Shown here: piece by piece, positions 53,301 through 64,000 of the stretch
How positions within the stretch are numbered: the first letter of the stretch is position 1
Layout of the letters: every line of letters begins with the position of its first letter
From: Rhypophila decipiens
Taxonomy: Eukaryota > Ascomycota > Sordariomycetes > Sordariales > Naviculisporaceae
Direction of reading: 5' to 3'
NCBI GenBank assembly: GCA_033297075.1
Contig: MU858058.1
Span: 1 to 64,000, forward strand
DNA length: 64,000 nucleotides
Translations under genes and position numbers: made by a program
The notes under the pieces: model-generated
The model's database searches: none
Told to the model about the DNA's origin: nothing
What the model saw: the letters and a program-made list of their open reading frames with translations, nothing else

Positions 53301-55547
53301 TCCGTGCACAAGGTGTACATTTTGGTCACTGGCGCGGCCCGGTGAGCTGGAACTGGCGGGTTCACAGAGACAGTGGAAGGGACGGCCCTGACAGTGCGCG
53401 CGCACCAGTGGCACCCACACTCCTTCTCTCCGCCTGAGATCAAGCACTCTGGCGCCCCATGTCTCTTTTCCCCTCCCTGCCGAAAAGCTCAATCGGGCGG
53501 GGATTGGTCAAATCCCAAGCTCTGACTGGCTGGAAAAGCGAACTACAACCTCCTCGATGCAGATTAAGCGCCCAAGCCTGTCATGAGCTGCATCCCGTCG
53601 GTAGAAGATGGCTTTCTCACCGTTCTCCAACTGGTCGACTTGTCCCATTCAGTGTCAGTGAGAAAGCGAAAATGATGACGGATCGTTGCGGTGGACTAGG
53701 CTGGACCTGGAAAGGCTGCTAACAGTGAGGATTTCAAGCTGGTCGTCGACCACTCGCTTTGCTTGTCTGGCGCTCGAAACAAAAACAAGCAAAACATCCA
53801 GCCAGTCGATGCCGTCGGTATTGGCATGGATCATGGTCCTTTCTTGCAGGGTGTCCGCACCCCCAACCATCTTTCCAATACCGACTAAACTCTCATCACG
53901 ATATCCGTACATAGGTCGAACACAGCGACTTTGATGAGCCTACTGGAAATAAGAAAATGATTCCAGTACCTAAAAATATCAGGATGTCATTCCCGGTACA
54001 AACAAAAGAAAACAAGGCCTCATGGAGACGTGGAATGGTCCATTTGGGGAGCCAGGCTGCGTATCGTCTGCTGTACCACGCTCTCGAGATGCACGCCTCT
54101 CATTTCCCCCTCAAGATATTTCAGGTACCCCTGTGGCAAGCTCATCCATCTCATGGGCAAGATCCCACTCCTCAATGTCCCATGCTTCATTTAACCAACA
54201 AAAGGATTCAGCACAATCTCCTTGCAGGAGTACCCCGTAGACGGAACAACTCACCTGGATGTTCTGGAATGAAATGGACTACTATTGCTACCTAGGTAGG
54301 GTACCGACCTGGGTAAGGTCACTATATGCGGGTGCTGACTGACTTCTATAAGTTGCTACCGGTGTTCATTATATCTCGTGGCTTGGTATCCGTATCGTCT
54401 TGTGTACATGTACTGTAAGCCGTAGAGCTGCAACTCGGTCTGTTGGTAATTTGAGACCTTTCCTTCTCTGGACGTTACTGACCACCACTGCACCTTCTCG
54501 TCCAGGTGGTCAATCCCCCCCTGCACCTTCTCCCACGGCTGTAGCCTGCCACAAGCTCGCAACGGAGTCGCAACACCAGCAGCCCAGTGGAGTTGAACTG
54601 CCGCCTTCCCGTTTTCCGTTTGGCTGGTTGATCCTTTAAGCGCAGCGCCGCGTTCCCCTCCCCAAGCACTCGCTCCCACCTGAAGCTGAATTCCCGAGCG
54701 CACCTCCCAGCAGCCTGGATACTTGCCCTCGACAACTCGACCTGGCAAATCATCGCTGCTTTCTTCGTCGAGCGCTCCACAGCTACCATCTCGCGAAGGC
54801 TAGCAGTTTTCTCGACGACAAACCAGGACCGTCGCGATCCCGCCGAATACTCCTGCTACTACTGAACTCGGGGGGTTTGGCCCATGGCACCTTAGGCAGG
54901 CCTTTACGATTATTTGGCTTGTCGTGTCACTCTTGAACCGCGCAAACAATTCTGTTTCTTATTCCTTGCCTGTTTTGGCTGCTCTCTTGTTGGTCCCCGG
55001 TGCGCCGAATCAACCGGAACCTTGGCTTCAAGTCACGGTCCTTCGTCCCAACGCTTAGCCTACCATCGCCCAGCTGCATATTGATCCATCGTCTGCGCGA
55101 AGGAGACGCCTTCGGCCAGATCTGGTGGCCTTGCCAGACACCAAAGTCTATCCTGTCGCCCGATCGTGCTTTCAAGATATACTCCTCCCGGCCCAGTATC
55201 AAAGTCCCGATATATCTCGGAGAAGATTCGTCTTGAACTTCACGCCAGCCCGCAGAGCTTCCACACCAACTACCAACGGCGCATATCCCTCTTTGGCGGT
55301 AACGGCAACCAACACCCGCGGTGGGCTTACCTGTCCGTCTTGCGCACAGCTGCACTGTACTGTACGACCTGCTGCGTGTTGTGGCTTCCCACCACCTCCT
55401 TGATACTATTCCTTTCTCATCGCCCTTCCCGGTCTCTCTTTTCCATCATATCCGTGCCTGGGGCAGCTCAGTTGTATTGGTAGCTAGGTTCGGCCTTGCA
55501 CTCTCCAGCCGAGCCTGTCCAAGTCCAGGCTCTCAGAATTGAGCGCA
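50369..55547. other. 5.2-kb gene-free interval
   Basis: The longest interval in the core half without a supported gene. Frames are short and overlap on both strands without protein-like content. From about 54350 the plus strand becomes C/T-rich with C-rich leader character, so a very long 5' UTR or promoter for the gene at 55548 is likely. A small spliced or noncoding gene cannot be excluded. Confidence 0.4.
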
Positions 55548-58096
55548 ATGGCCCTCGAGGCTCCCCTGAGATCATCGACTGGTAGCATTCCTTCGGGCTT
55601 TTCGCCCCACGCCGATATGTCGTTTTCTTCTGGCCCAGAGTCTCCAGCTCTGCCCTCCCAGTACATGGCGTATGTTCCCTTCTTCACTCAACCTTTTTAC
55701 CCCCAGGCTGCTCTGTTAACACGATAAAACAGTTCCTCTAGTCATGATCATCAATCTCTCCGACCCAACTCCTTCATTCGGCCGAACTCTGCCTACTTGA
55801 TGAGCCCGAGTAGCGATATCGTCGGCCCGTCCCCTGTTACATCGAATGGAACTGAAACTACCGAGATCGAGGACGACTTAGGGGAGGAGCATGCGGAGGA
55901 CAACTCGAGACATCCTTCGGTCCGTACACACGCCAGCCACCTCTTGAACTGCTGTAGAACCCAGAGCTGACCATCTTTCTCAGTTGATGATGCTTCGGAC
56001 CAACATACCGGACCATATTCGAAAATCCGTTAGCGACGAAGCTGTCTCCGTCATTCATGCTCCCCACAGCTTCCAGAACTGGGTATGAAAGTCTGATGCT
56101 CGGAAGAGGTTGGAATTTTCATTTTGCTGACCAAAGGCTGGCGTGCTAGAAATCTGCCGACACCCATTTCAAGTCGAACCTTTCCAACTCCGTCAGTGTT
56201 AGCAGCGTGGAGAGCAGTACAGTGAGCCCACCGCCCAGCGAACCTTCCACAGTGGTAAGTCATCCCCTGTCAGACTCGAGCATATGGATAGCCGAAAGCT
56301 AAAATGGCCAAAAGTCCAAATCGCCACCCACTACCACTTTAAGCCCACCAATGGTGAACACCAACGTGAAGCCCGTGATGTTTGGCACTGATGCCCCAAC
56401 GCCGCAGGCCCAGAAGCTGGAGGATGTTCTCGCAAGCGATCCGTCCAGACTACGGGCCAGCACGGCAAGCAGCCTTGAATGTGAGAGATATAAACGTTTG
56501 ACTTTTCACTGCAAATGCTGACTAAATCTCAACAGTGATTCCAGAAACTCATGAAGCAGATGGTGAGGGATATGATGAGACAGATGACTATGGCACTACC
56601 ACGTCAGGCGGGGAGGAGTCGGAGGTCAAAGCCCTGACGGCGGCCCTGGAAGAATGCTGGACGTTATGCAACACACTTGCCAATCTCAGCTCAATCCACC
56701 GGGAACGAGTATTCAACAGCTCTGGCACGCCCGACGCGCACGAAAAGGCGTGGAAAAGTTGCTGGAAACTGTGCAAACGACTCTACAACAGCCGTAACGA
56801 TACCTCAGAGTCACACAATGTCCGAACCAACTTGGACCTATGCCGCGACTTCTGCCAGTCACTCTTTGATGTTCGGCAGAAACAGGACGAGGTCGCTGAC
56901 TCGATATTGAGAGTGAGCTTTGAGCTCAATAATCAGTAAGTCCAAGGCCTCTCGTCCAGGACCCGCCATGTGCCCGTTCTAACAAGCGATGCAGTCTCTA
57001 CAGCGCTCAGGATAGCAGGAATCTCCCCGAGGCATTCCGAGAGCGAACACTGGATTTCTATATAACACTATGTCACCGGCTGATGAAACAGCGCAATGAT
57101 CTCGCAGAGGAAACGGACTCGCTTCTTCGAGCTTGTTGGTCGCTTGCCGAAATGCTTTTCAGCCTTCGACAGAACCGAAGAGATGGAAAGGCGCCCGATG
57201 AAGAACTTTTGGGCTCTGCCGTCCAAGCATGCTGGGAGCTCTGTGATATTTTCCGTGAGGGATGGACACAAATTCGGCCGGATCGAGGCACGCCTCGGCC
57301 AAGTCATGTCAACTTCTTCTCACCTGGCAGTGGCTTCAGCCTCCAAAGTCTACCGAACAGTCACCAGGCTGAGATCGCGCGGTCCAACGCTGGGAGCCGA
57401 GCATCGTTGCACTCCAAGCGCGAGAGCCTGCGCAGCCTGAACGAACCACCCGTGGAGAGGCCTCGGTCGCGACCCATCATTCCCGAGACACCAGTAACGG
57501 AATTCGAAGATACACCTATCTCACCCGAAGCCAGTCCACAGATGCCTAATATTCTTGTATTAGGGACTGCGCCCGAATCGCGTAGTGATCGCGGGGGTGA
57601 ACGAGGGCGCTGGTCAAGCAGTGCATCCAACCTTTCCAGCTACAGCCACAGCAGCCAACATACTTCCAGCACAGCGACAACCGCCACTGCGGCCATTGAG
57701 GACATCAACATTACCCGCATCAAGACTCTGATCCTGAAGGCGGCCTTGAATATTGGATTCAATCGAGATTCTGCGACTGTCGAGGGGATGGGCGGCGCGG
57801 CAGCATTACAAGCCTTCGTCAAGAGCCTGCCGACAGGATCATTTGGATCTTTACCTAGTCATGCAACCCTACTGCAGAATTACAAGAATCTGGTTCTAGC
57901 AGACTCGGCCTTTCGTGCTTCCGCCAACTTACCGGTACGAGGCAAACGTGTCCATGCCGTCGACATTGCCAAGAGCGTGGGCTGGATGATGTCACGATCG
58001 AGCCAATACGGGTTTTTACGAGAACTTTACAGGTTGGTCTTCGGTTTCCACCTCGAGGAAGCCGAGTCACGGAAGAATGTGACCATCGCCGTCTAG
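55548..58096 (+). CDS. Fungal-specific conserved protein (DUF7624-type)
   Basis: Seven exons: 55548-55669, 55733-55919, 55984-56082, 56150-56254, 56315-56480, 56536-56935 and 56995-58096. All introns are 55-67 nt with GT/AG ends and matching phase; 726 aa. The first third is Ser/Pro-rich and probably disordered. The middle holds a helical Cys/Leu domain with repeated ALEECWTLCNTLANL, WKSCWKLCKRLYNS and LDLCRDFCQSLFDVRQ, then SLLRACWSLAEMLFSLRQ. A Ser-rich linker precedes the conserved end, with TRIKTLILKAALNIGF and RGKRVHAVDIAKSVGWMMSR followed by LRELYRLVFGF. This arrangement is known in filamentous fungi without assigned function. The long leader upstream hints at regulated translation. Confidence 0.82.
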
Positions 58097-59926
58097 ATGC
58101 TCGTGGATATGGAACCGAGACCTTGTACCTGGGAATCCTAAGCAAAACGTCGTGCCGGGACCTGCGAGCTTTAACGACATTCTATAGAGTCGGCATCGAG
58201 CTCGTGTTCCATTCCCTCGGCTATACTATTGGATCACAAGCCAAACCTCTCAACCTCTACGAGCACTCTAAGTGGCAACTCAAGTACCAACTGCGACCAA
58301 ATGGTTAATGTCAGTTATATCTTGGTCGCGCGCCACCTCCATCTAGCCTTTCAACAATCAGCTCACCGGCCCAGACTGGCCCAGCCCTATCCTGGTAGTC
58401 ATCCAGAGCAAGGACACGGTACACACAGGCTCCCGGCGCCCCTACTTGACCGCAACTGAAGCGATATCTGGTCTTTCTGAATGGGTTAGTTCGCTCCCCG
58501 TTCAGTCGGTTCTCACTCGAACAATCAGCGACACATAACTTGGCGATTCTTTCTTGTCGGGAATGAACACCTCGCCGCTTCGCCAATGCAACTCGAATCT
58601 ACTACCGCGTCTTGGATAAGAGACGTGACCCCGTCGTTACTGAAGCCCCAAGCCTGCACGACCAAGTACATGTCCGCACGATATCTGTGAAGATATGACG
58701 CTTCTCATCCCTCCATCTCATTCTTTATATCTGTCTTCACCACAATCTGTGATGGCATATCATGATATATATATTTTATTTCTCTTAAAAAGTTATCTCC
58801 GTACCTTTAGATACCCTATGATTTATCGTATCCTGTGTCTCGTTTTGCTCTGGAGTTGGACAGTCTTGCTTGTGGGAAATCTGGGGTCTTGTCAAGGAGT
58901 GCTTACGTCTTTGTTGTTGCTTCAAATGCTTTTGGTATCAAGTCTTGGTGTTCAAGGTCTTCGGAATACTTCTCTTACTATAGCTCATATTATTATACCT
59001 TATTGTTTTCTTTCAGCTTCCTTCGTATTTTGGCAGATTGAGTATCCTCTTTATGGGCTTCCTTGCTTGCTCAATGTACTCTTCTTTTGGAGGCTATTTC
59101 ACCATTGACGACAGAGATGTGCTTTGAACTGTTATGCCGTATCTCGCCGTAGAATATCAAAAGGTACCCAACCGAGATTGATATCGTGTCTTGATCTTGA
59201 TTTCACGCCTCTTGCCCTATGACTCCAAGCACAAGTTGATTGGCTTCTCTAGCTGTCACATCACAAAGGCTGCCCCAGTCATCGAGCTTGACTTGGGTTG
59301 TTCCATTTGTGATGTTTCAATAACAAAGACAGGACGCTAAAACACACCAGTCATGGTATCAATATATTTCTACAAATCATCTCTCATCGCTCTAGAGGTC
59401 TATCTGCTTCTCTCTCTAAAAGGTCATGGTAAACGGCTCAATCTTCCACGGTCTCGAGTAACCGAGGGCAGAGAGCGTGAGTGACTCTATAGCAAGTGGC
59501 AACCGCCACCACCTGTTCCAGCTAGCCAGCTAACCTATATCAGGCGGTGTGTATCCGTAGTCTGTTTGTTCGCCAAGGGAAAAACACCAGGACGCTGCGC
59601 AACACACGGCTATAGAGCCAGCCAACACAAAGATCCCATCCCCCTCTCCGGGTGGCCCCGTTGCCCATTCAGCAACATGAGTCGATATCGCATTCTTTAC
59701 ATCTCTTTCTGTTGTTTTTTTTTCTTCTTTTCCTCGCTGTATAAGTGAACACCTCAAGGGCCCATCGTTCTCATTTTTCCTTTCCTGGGGGCCCATCGCT
59801 AAATCGCTATTTTCGTTATATTCGTACACGGATGTTGCCCAAGGGATTGAGACTAACAGGTTCGAACGATTCGCGATACAGACGGTCCTCTTCAGCAGCA
59901 TGCCATTCTGTATGGTCGTCCAAATA
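58097..59926. other. Convergent intergenic region
   Basis: About 1.8 kb between convergent genes. A T-rich stretch at 58700-59105 carries an open frame made of hydrophobic residues, which is expected from base composition alone. T runs near 59715 and the expected 3' UTRs of both genes also lie here. Confidence 0.4.
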
Positions 59927-62900
59927 CTAATCGCAGCCGTTATTCACAGTGGCAGTTATGACGCTCAAGCCATCGCCAACACTGCGCTTCTTTGTGGCCC
60001 GCTCTGAATCGCCACCCTCCGTTGCGTTTCGGGTGCCAGTCGACACAGCATCGTCTGCCGTAGCTCGTCTCTTACGAGGGTTGTTATCCTGTTCAGAGAG
60101 AGCATGTTGTAGAGCAACAAAAAGCGGGTCGAGGACAGGGACCATATCACTATCAGGTCCCGAGGTCCAGGGGAGATTGGGGAATTTGTCATAGACCTCA
60201 TGCTGACAGTGGTCCCCATCGACGATATCAGGCAGTCTGTCGTACAAGGCATAGTTGGGGGAACCATCAGGCAAGTATTTCGGCGGGTTGAACGCTCCCG
60301 GTGCTAGGTCTATTATGGTGTCTTCGTCCCAGAAATAATTCCTAAGTGCGGATTCTGTTGTGCCGGAGGTCGCGGGAGGAGATTTGGAAGGGGAGCTCAA
60401 ACCCTCATTTGTTCTCTGGGCATTGCTGTTACCAAGGGCAGCTTGTTGATGAGGAGTGCGAACTTGACCCAGTTGACTGGTCGTCGCACGACTAAGTGCC
60501 AGCTGTGCTTGTGTATACTGTCTATACTGCCGAAGCGCTTGAGCGTTCCGAGCGTCTTGAGCTTTTTGGACTGGGTTGAAAGGTTGAGCCTGCCGGGGTT
60601 GTTGGGCTGGCTTGACAGCTTGAGCCTGCCGAACTTGCTGGGCTGGCTTAACAGCTTGAGCCTGCCGAGCTTGCTGGGCTGTCTGAAGCTGTTGGACGTT
60701 TCGAGCATGCTGAGCCTGTTGAACCGGCTGATTAACAGGACCTTGTTGGACGGGCTTAACGGCTTGAGCCTGCTGAGCCTGCTGGACTGGTTGAAAAGCT
60801 TGGGCCTGCTGGGATGACTGCAGCTGCTGCGCTTGCTGAGGTGACTTAAGCTGCTGCGCTTGCTGAACTTGCTGAACTGTTGCCTGAGTTCGTTGTTGCT
60901 GCTGAGCTACTTGAGCCTGCTGGGGTGACTGCGGCTGCTGCGCTTGCTGAACTTGCTGAATTATTGCCTGAGTTCGTTGCTGCTGCTGGGCTACTTGGGC
61001 CTGCTGGGGCGACTGCGGCTGCTGCGCTTGCTGAACTTGCTGAATTGCTGCCTGAGTTCGTTGCTGCTGCTGAGCTACTTGGGCCTGCTGAGGTGACCGA
61101 AGCTGCTGCGCTTGCTGAACTGCTTGACCCCGTTGAGCTTGCTGGGCTCGGTGCGCTGCCTGAGCTCGTTGAAACTGCTGAAACTGCTGGAGTTGCTGAA
61201 GTTGCTGAACAGTTTTAGCCTGCTGAGGTGACTGAGCCTGCTGCGCTTGCTGAGTTTGCTGAGCTTGCTGAACTGCTTGGGCTCCTTGAAGTGGCTGCTG
61301 AAATGGCTGGGTCTGCTGAACTGACTGACGGCGTTGACCCTTTTGAGCAAGCTGGCCATGCTGAAGCTGCGGGACAGGCTGGACAACTTGAGCCTGTTGC
61401 AGTGGCTGGGGCTGCTGACCTTGTTGGGCTTCTCGATACTGCTGCAGTTGAAACTGTCTGATCGCATCCATCTGCTTTGGCGTTAAATTTTGCTGCTGGG
61501 TTCGCAGGTTCGCATTGTGCGCTGCCTGATTATTCCAAGGGCTTGTTACCGGAGTTTGCTTTGTGCTGACTCCAGTGCTTGCCATCGGCTGCTTCGGTCC
61601 GGCGATTGGGCTCGTCTTTGGACTGGGCACATTCTTCTGGCTGGCATTCTCGGTGCCACGCGTTGCGCCCTGTAGACCCTGCATAGTAGTGATGCCCCCA
61701 TCGTTGCTGTGCCGATGTCTTTCTTGAATTGAGCAACCGTCGTGGCTAGTGTTATACCAGACCCCATCTTGATCAAAGTCTTGCTTCGGTAGCTGAATGT
61801 GGCTAGGTGGCCGTGATCCGTTTACATTATTGAGCTGCGATCCAACCAACATATTGGCAGCCGGAACTGCCATTGAGGCCTGTGGTAGGGTTATCTGCTG
61901 GTAGTTGGACTGCGCCATATTATTTGCCGGTGACGCGGAGGACCGTCTCGAGGGAGAAGGAGAAAAGGCTGGCCCAAACTGGCGAGGGGTCATTCTGACA
62001 CTTGGAAGCCCAGGTGGTGTTCCCGTAGGCGTATACCCCTGGCTCTGGATTCCCTTAGTTGGCGAGGTAAAAGATGCCGCGTGTTGGACTCTAGGTGTTT
62101 CGACTGTTTGGACAAGTTGAGGTGATCCAGTGGGCATCATCTGTTGGAACCGGGCAGTTCCTGTGCCTTGAAGAGCTGGAGATGACAAGCCAGCGGCCAT
62201 GAATGGTTGGCCTCTACCAGATGCTGCACTCGGAGGCCGTGGTGGCAAGCCAGCAGAGAAGGATTGCTGCGCAGAAGCGACTCCTACAGCTTGAGAAGGC
62301 AACTGGGCATACATGTTCCCGTTTTGGGTGCCCTGCACAGGCGACACCCGAGGAGGGATTACCGGAGACGGTGTGATATTTGCACCTGGTGGGCCTTGGC
62401 CAGCCGATGTGGGATTCTGGTTTGGATATGACGCTGCCGAGCCGATCGATGGGCTTGCCATCTGGTTGACCATTGTGGTATTACCCGCCACAAATGGACC
62501 CAAACCGGTGGCCGTGGCCGAGATGGCAGGGGACTGAGGCACCGAAGGCGTTCTCGAAGCAGCTCTATTTGGCTGGGAAACAGCATAATGGCCCGGCGCC
62601 GGAAATGTAGCAGCATTGTTCATGATTCCAAGACCGACGGTGTTGGTAGTGGCAGCCGGCTGGAAGGCGTTACCCATGCCTCCGCCGACTACATTGGAGG
62701 TGGGAGGTTGTGGAAAGCCAGAAGGCGACGATGTACCTCCAAGAGGAACATTCTCTTTGCTGTTAGGGTCAGGAGTGCTGGTCTTCACTTGTCCTGCAGC
62801 ACTCTTTCGTTGCCTCTCGGTCATAAGATGGCCAAACTCCCCACTGCAGAAAGATGTCAGTATTTCGCGAAAGTTGAGGGGAAGAACTTCAGCCAAAGAG

Positions 62901-63207
62901 GTACTCACATCCATGCCGAGTGCTTTGCATAAGTATCCTTTATGTATTTGACTTGCTTCTTGTTGAGTTGAAAGCCAGCAAAATGGGCGTTGAACTCGGT
63001 AACGATCTCAGATCGGTCGTGAGTTACCCAGCGGGTGAGGACAAATCTGATCTGTTCTTGACTATATTTGCGCGTCGATGCCATGGTTTGGCGGTTGGTG
63101 ATAGGGGCGGTGATGGGGGCAGCTGGCTGGTAAACAGGCGCGGCGGGGTGGTAAAGAGGTGCAGGAAAACTCAGGAGCTCCTGACCCGGTGCAGGAGGGT
63201 TATTCAT
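59927..63207 (-). CDS. Giant Gln-rich low-complexity protein
   Basis: Two exons, 62909-63207 and 59927-62843, with a 65-nt intron (GTGAGT...CTGCAG) joining HSAW to IGEFGHLMTERQRKSAAGQV; 1071 aa. The N-terminal block YSQEQIRFVLTRWVTHDRSE with FQLNKKQVKYIKDTY looks like a compact helical domain, possibly homeodomain-like or Myb-like, with the recognition-helix look of a DNA-binding fold. Met42 (MASTRKYSQ) is an alternative start. Residues 100-450 are Ser/Pro/Asn-rich; about 480-850 is dominated by Gln-Gln-Ala repeats. The C-terminus has IIDLAPGAFNPPKYLPDGSP, DDNNPRKRRA and a basic nuclear-type signal ATKKRS. A nuclear regulatory or prion-like scaffold protein is likely; family not recognised. 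Confidence 0.75.
60846..61097. repeat. 84-bp in-frame minisatellite in Gln-rich gene
   Basis: Three consecutive 84-bp units inside exon 2 of the Gln-rich gene encode 28-residue repeats of the form SPQQAQVAQQQQRTQA, then IQQVQQAQQP. Period divisible by three keeps the frame. Such arrays usually vary in copy number among strains. Confidence 0.8.
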
Positions 63208-64000
63208 TCTTTTTACCGAGATAGTTTCGGCATAGATCGTTTGAGTTTTGATCTACTGGCAGAAGGTGGAATCGAGTCAATCGATTCGGTTGGTGATTAG
63301 GTTGGTGACCTCGTGGCTTCTTCCGACCCTGTGTCGTATTCGTGGAGAAGGTAGGCAGGGGAAATTGCAGAAAGGAAGCAAGGTAAAAATTGCAGAGTGA
63401 TTGAGTGATTACTGAAAAGTTAACGCGACCCAAAAGCACTGTCTCGCGGAGAAAGTGGGTTTGGTGATGGTGAACGTAGAGTTTAGGTTTAAGTTCAGGT
63501 TCAAAAGTTGAAAGCGAAAAAAGCAAAGGACCTTCGTCACCCGCTGCCGGATGCCTTGAAGCAAAGTCGGAGGGGCGGGGCAAAGAAAAAACCCACGACA
63601 TCAGATGAAAGGATAGTCAGCTGGCCCCTTCCTCTTGAATCTCGTATCAGATGGAAAGGACGATGGAGGGGTGAGCCAAAAGCGAGCAATCGCGGAAGGT
63701 GGACATGTCGCCGACTGTACCGGAGCTTGGTAGATGATGAAAAGATGTACCCAAGCAGGATAAATATTTATCTCAGTTACCAGATCTTGCTTGCGGTCGC
63801 TCCCTCGAGGTCGACTGAAACCGACTGAAATCGACTCGAGGTAGAACGATGTTCGCATAGGTTCCAACGAGGTAACGGCAGAGGAACGACCCCTAGATAT
63901 AGGTCCTGGTGGCGTTAAAAACTGACTTAATGATGATGATGAAGCCACTCCGCCCCCCGAGGTTCCAAATGGCTGGATCCGATGCTCTGCGTCACCTCCT
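63208..64000. other. Upstream region of Gln-rich gene
   Basis: No coding signal. It probably carries the promoter and 5' leader of the minus-strand Gln-rich gene, C/T-rich on the minus strand near 63480-63540. Confidence 0.4.

Noticed and set aside
58695..59108. 137-residue hydrophobic frame as a membrane protein
   Set aside because: It follows from T-rich composition; there is no family motif, no promoter or splice evidence, and it lies between convergent 3' ends.
60443..61461. Plus-strand Leu/Ala/Glu-rich frames opposite the Gln-rich gene
   Set aside because: They are the complement of CAG/CAA-type repeats, which lack stops on both strands; the minus-strand gene has a supported exon structure and N-terminal domain.

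Overview
The window is nuclear DNA of a filamentous ascomycete (Pezizomycotina, most likely Sordariomycetes). Genes carry short GT-AG introns (45-100 nt, one of 190 nt). The L-arabinitol dehydrogenase, Utp17, Rpb10, BAP31-like and DUF1479-type products are typical fungal proteins. AT-saturated, RIP-like islands sit at the left edge and near 30 kb. No organism name can be fixed from sequence alone.

Layout: the window splits near 31 kb. The left half is accessory. It holds an intact secreted BBE-like flavo-oxidase, an acyltransferase-3 membrane protein, a DUF924 protein, an SDR, a class-3 lipase, a kelch-like protein, a secreted Cys protein and a CPD1-type cyclic phosphodiesterase. These are mixed with broken genes: a membrane protein with frameshifts, an ankyrin protein with an in-frame stop, a duplicated-module secreted Cys-rich protein with a frameshift and a stop, and a C2-domain protein with an N-terminal domain like those of fungal NLR-type receptors that has four separate lesions. 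From 23 to 31 kb there is no intact gene. That stretch holds degenerate Cys/His repeat coding DNA, minisatellites, a 391-bp LTR-like miniature element and an AT-rich block with a MITE-like insertion.

The right half (31.4-63.2 kb) is conserved core: L-arabinitol 4-dehydrogenase, a 61-residue secreted protein, a BAP31/Yet-like ER protein, tRNA-Arg(ACG), a DUF1479 protein, a helix-hairpin-helix-like protein, a SERF/zinc-finger protein, a 2-oxoglutarate/Fe(II) oxygenase, the divergent pair UTP17(NAN1)/RPB10, a fungal-specific conserved protein and a giant Gln-rich protein. All of these have open frames with workable splice sites.

How genes relate: the best functional link is the divergent Utp17 (t-UTP/90S processome) and Rpb10 (shared RNA polymerase subunit) pair, both serving rRNA production from one 424-bp intergenic region. 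The BBE oxidase and acyltransferase are co-oriented neighbours 358 bp apart and could act together, but this is only inferred. Exon boundaries were derived by hand from reading frame and splice consensus. Family assignments rest on recognised motifs, not on searches.
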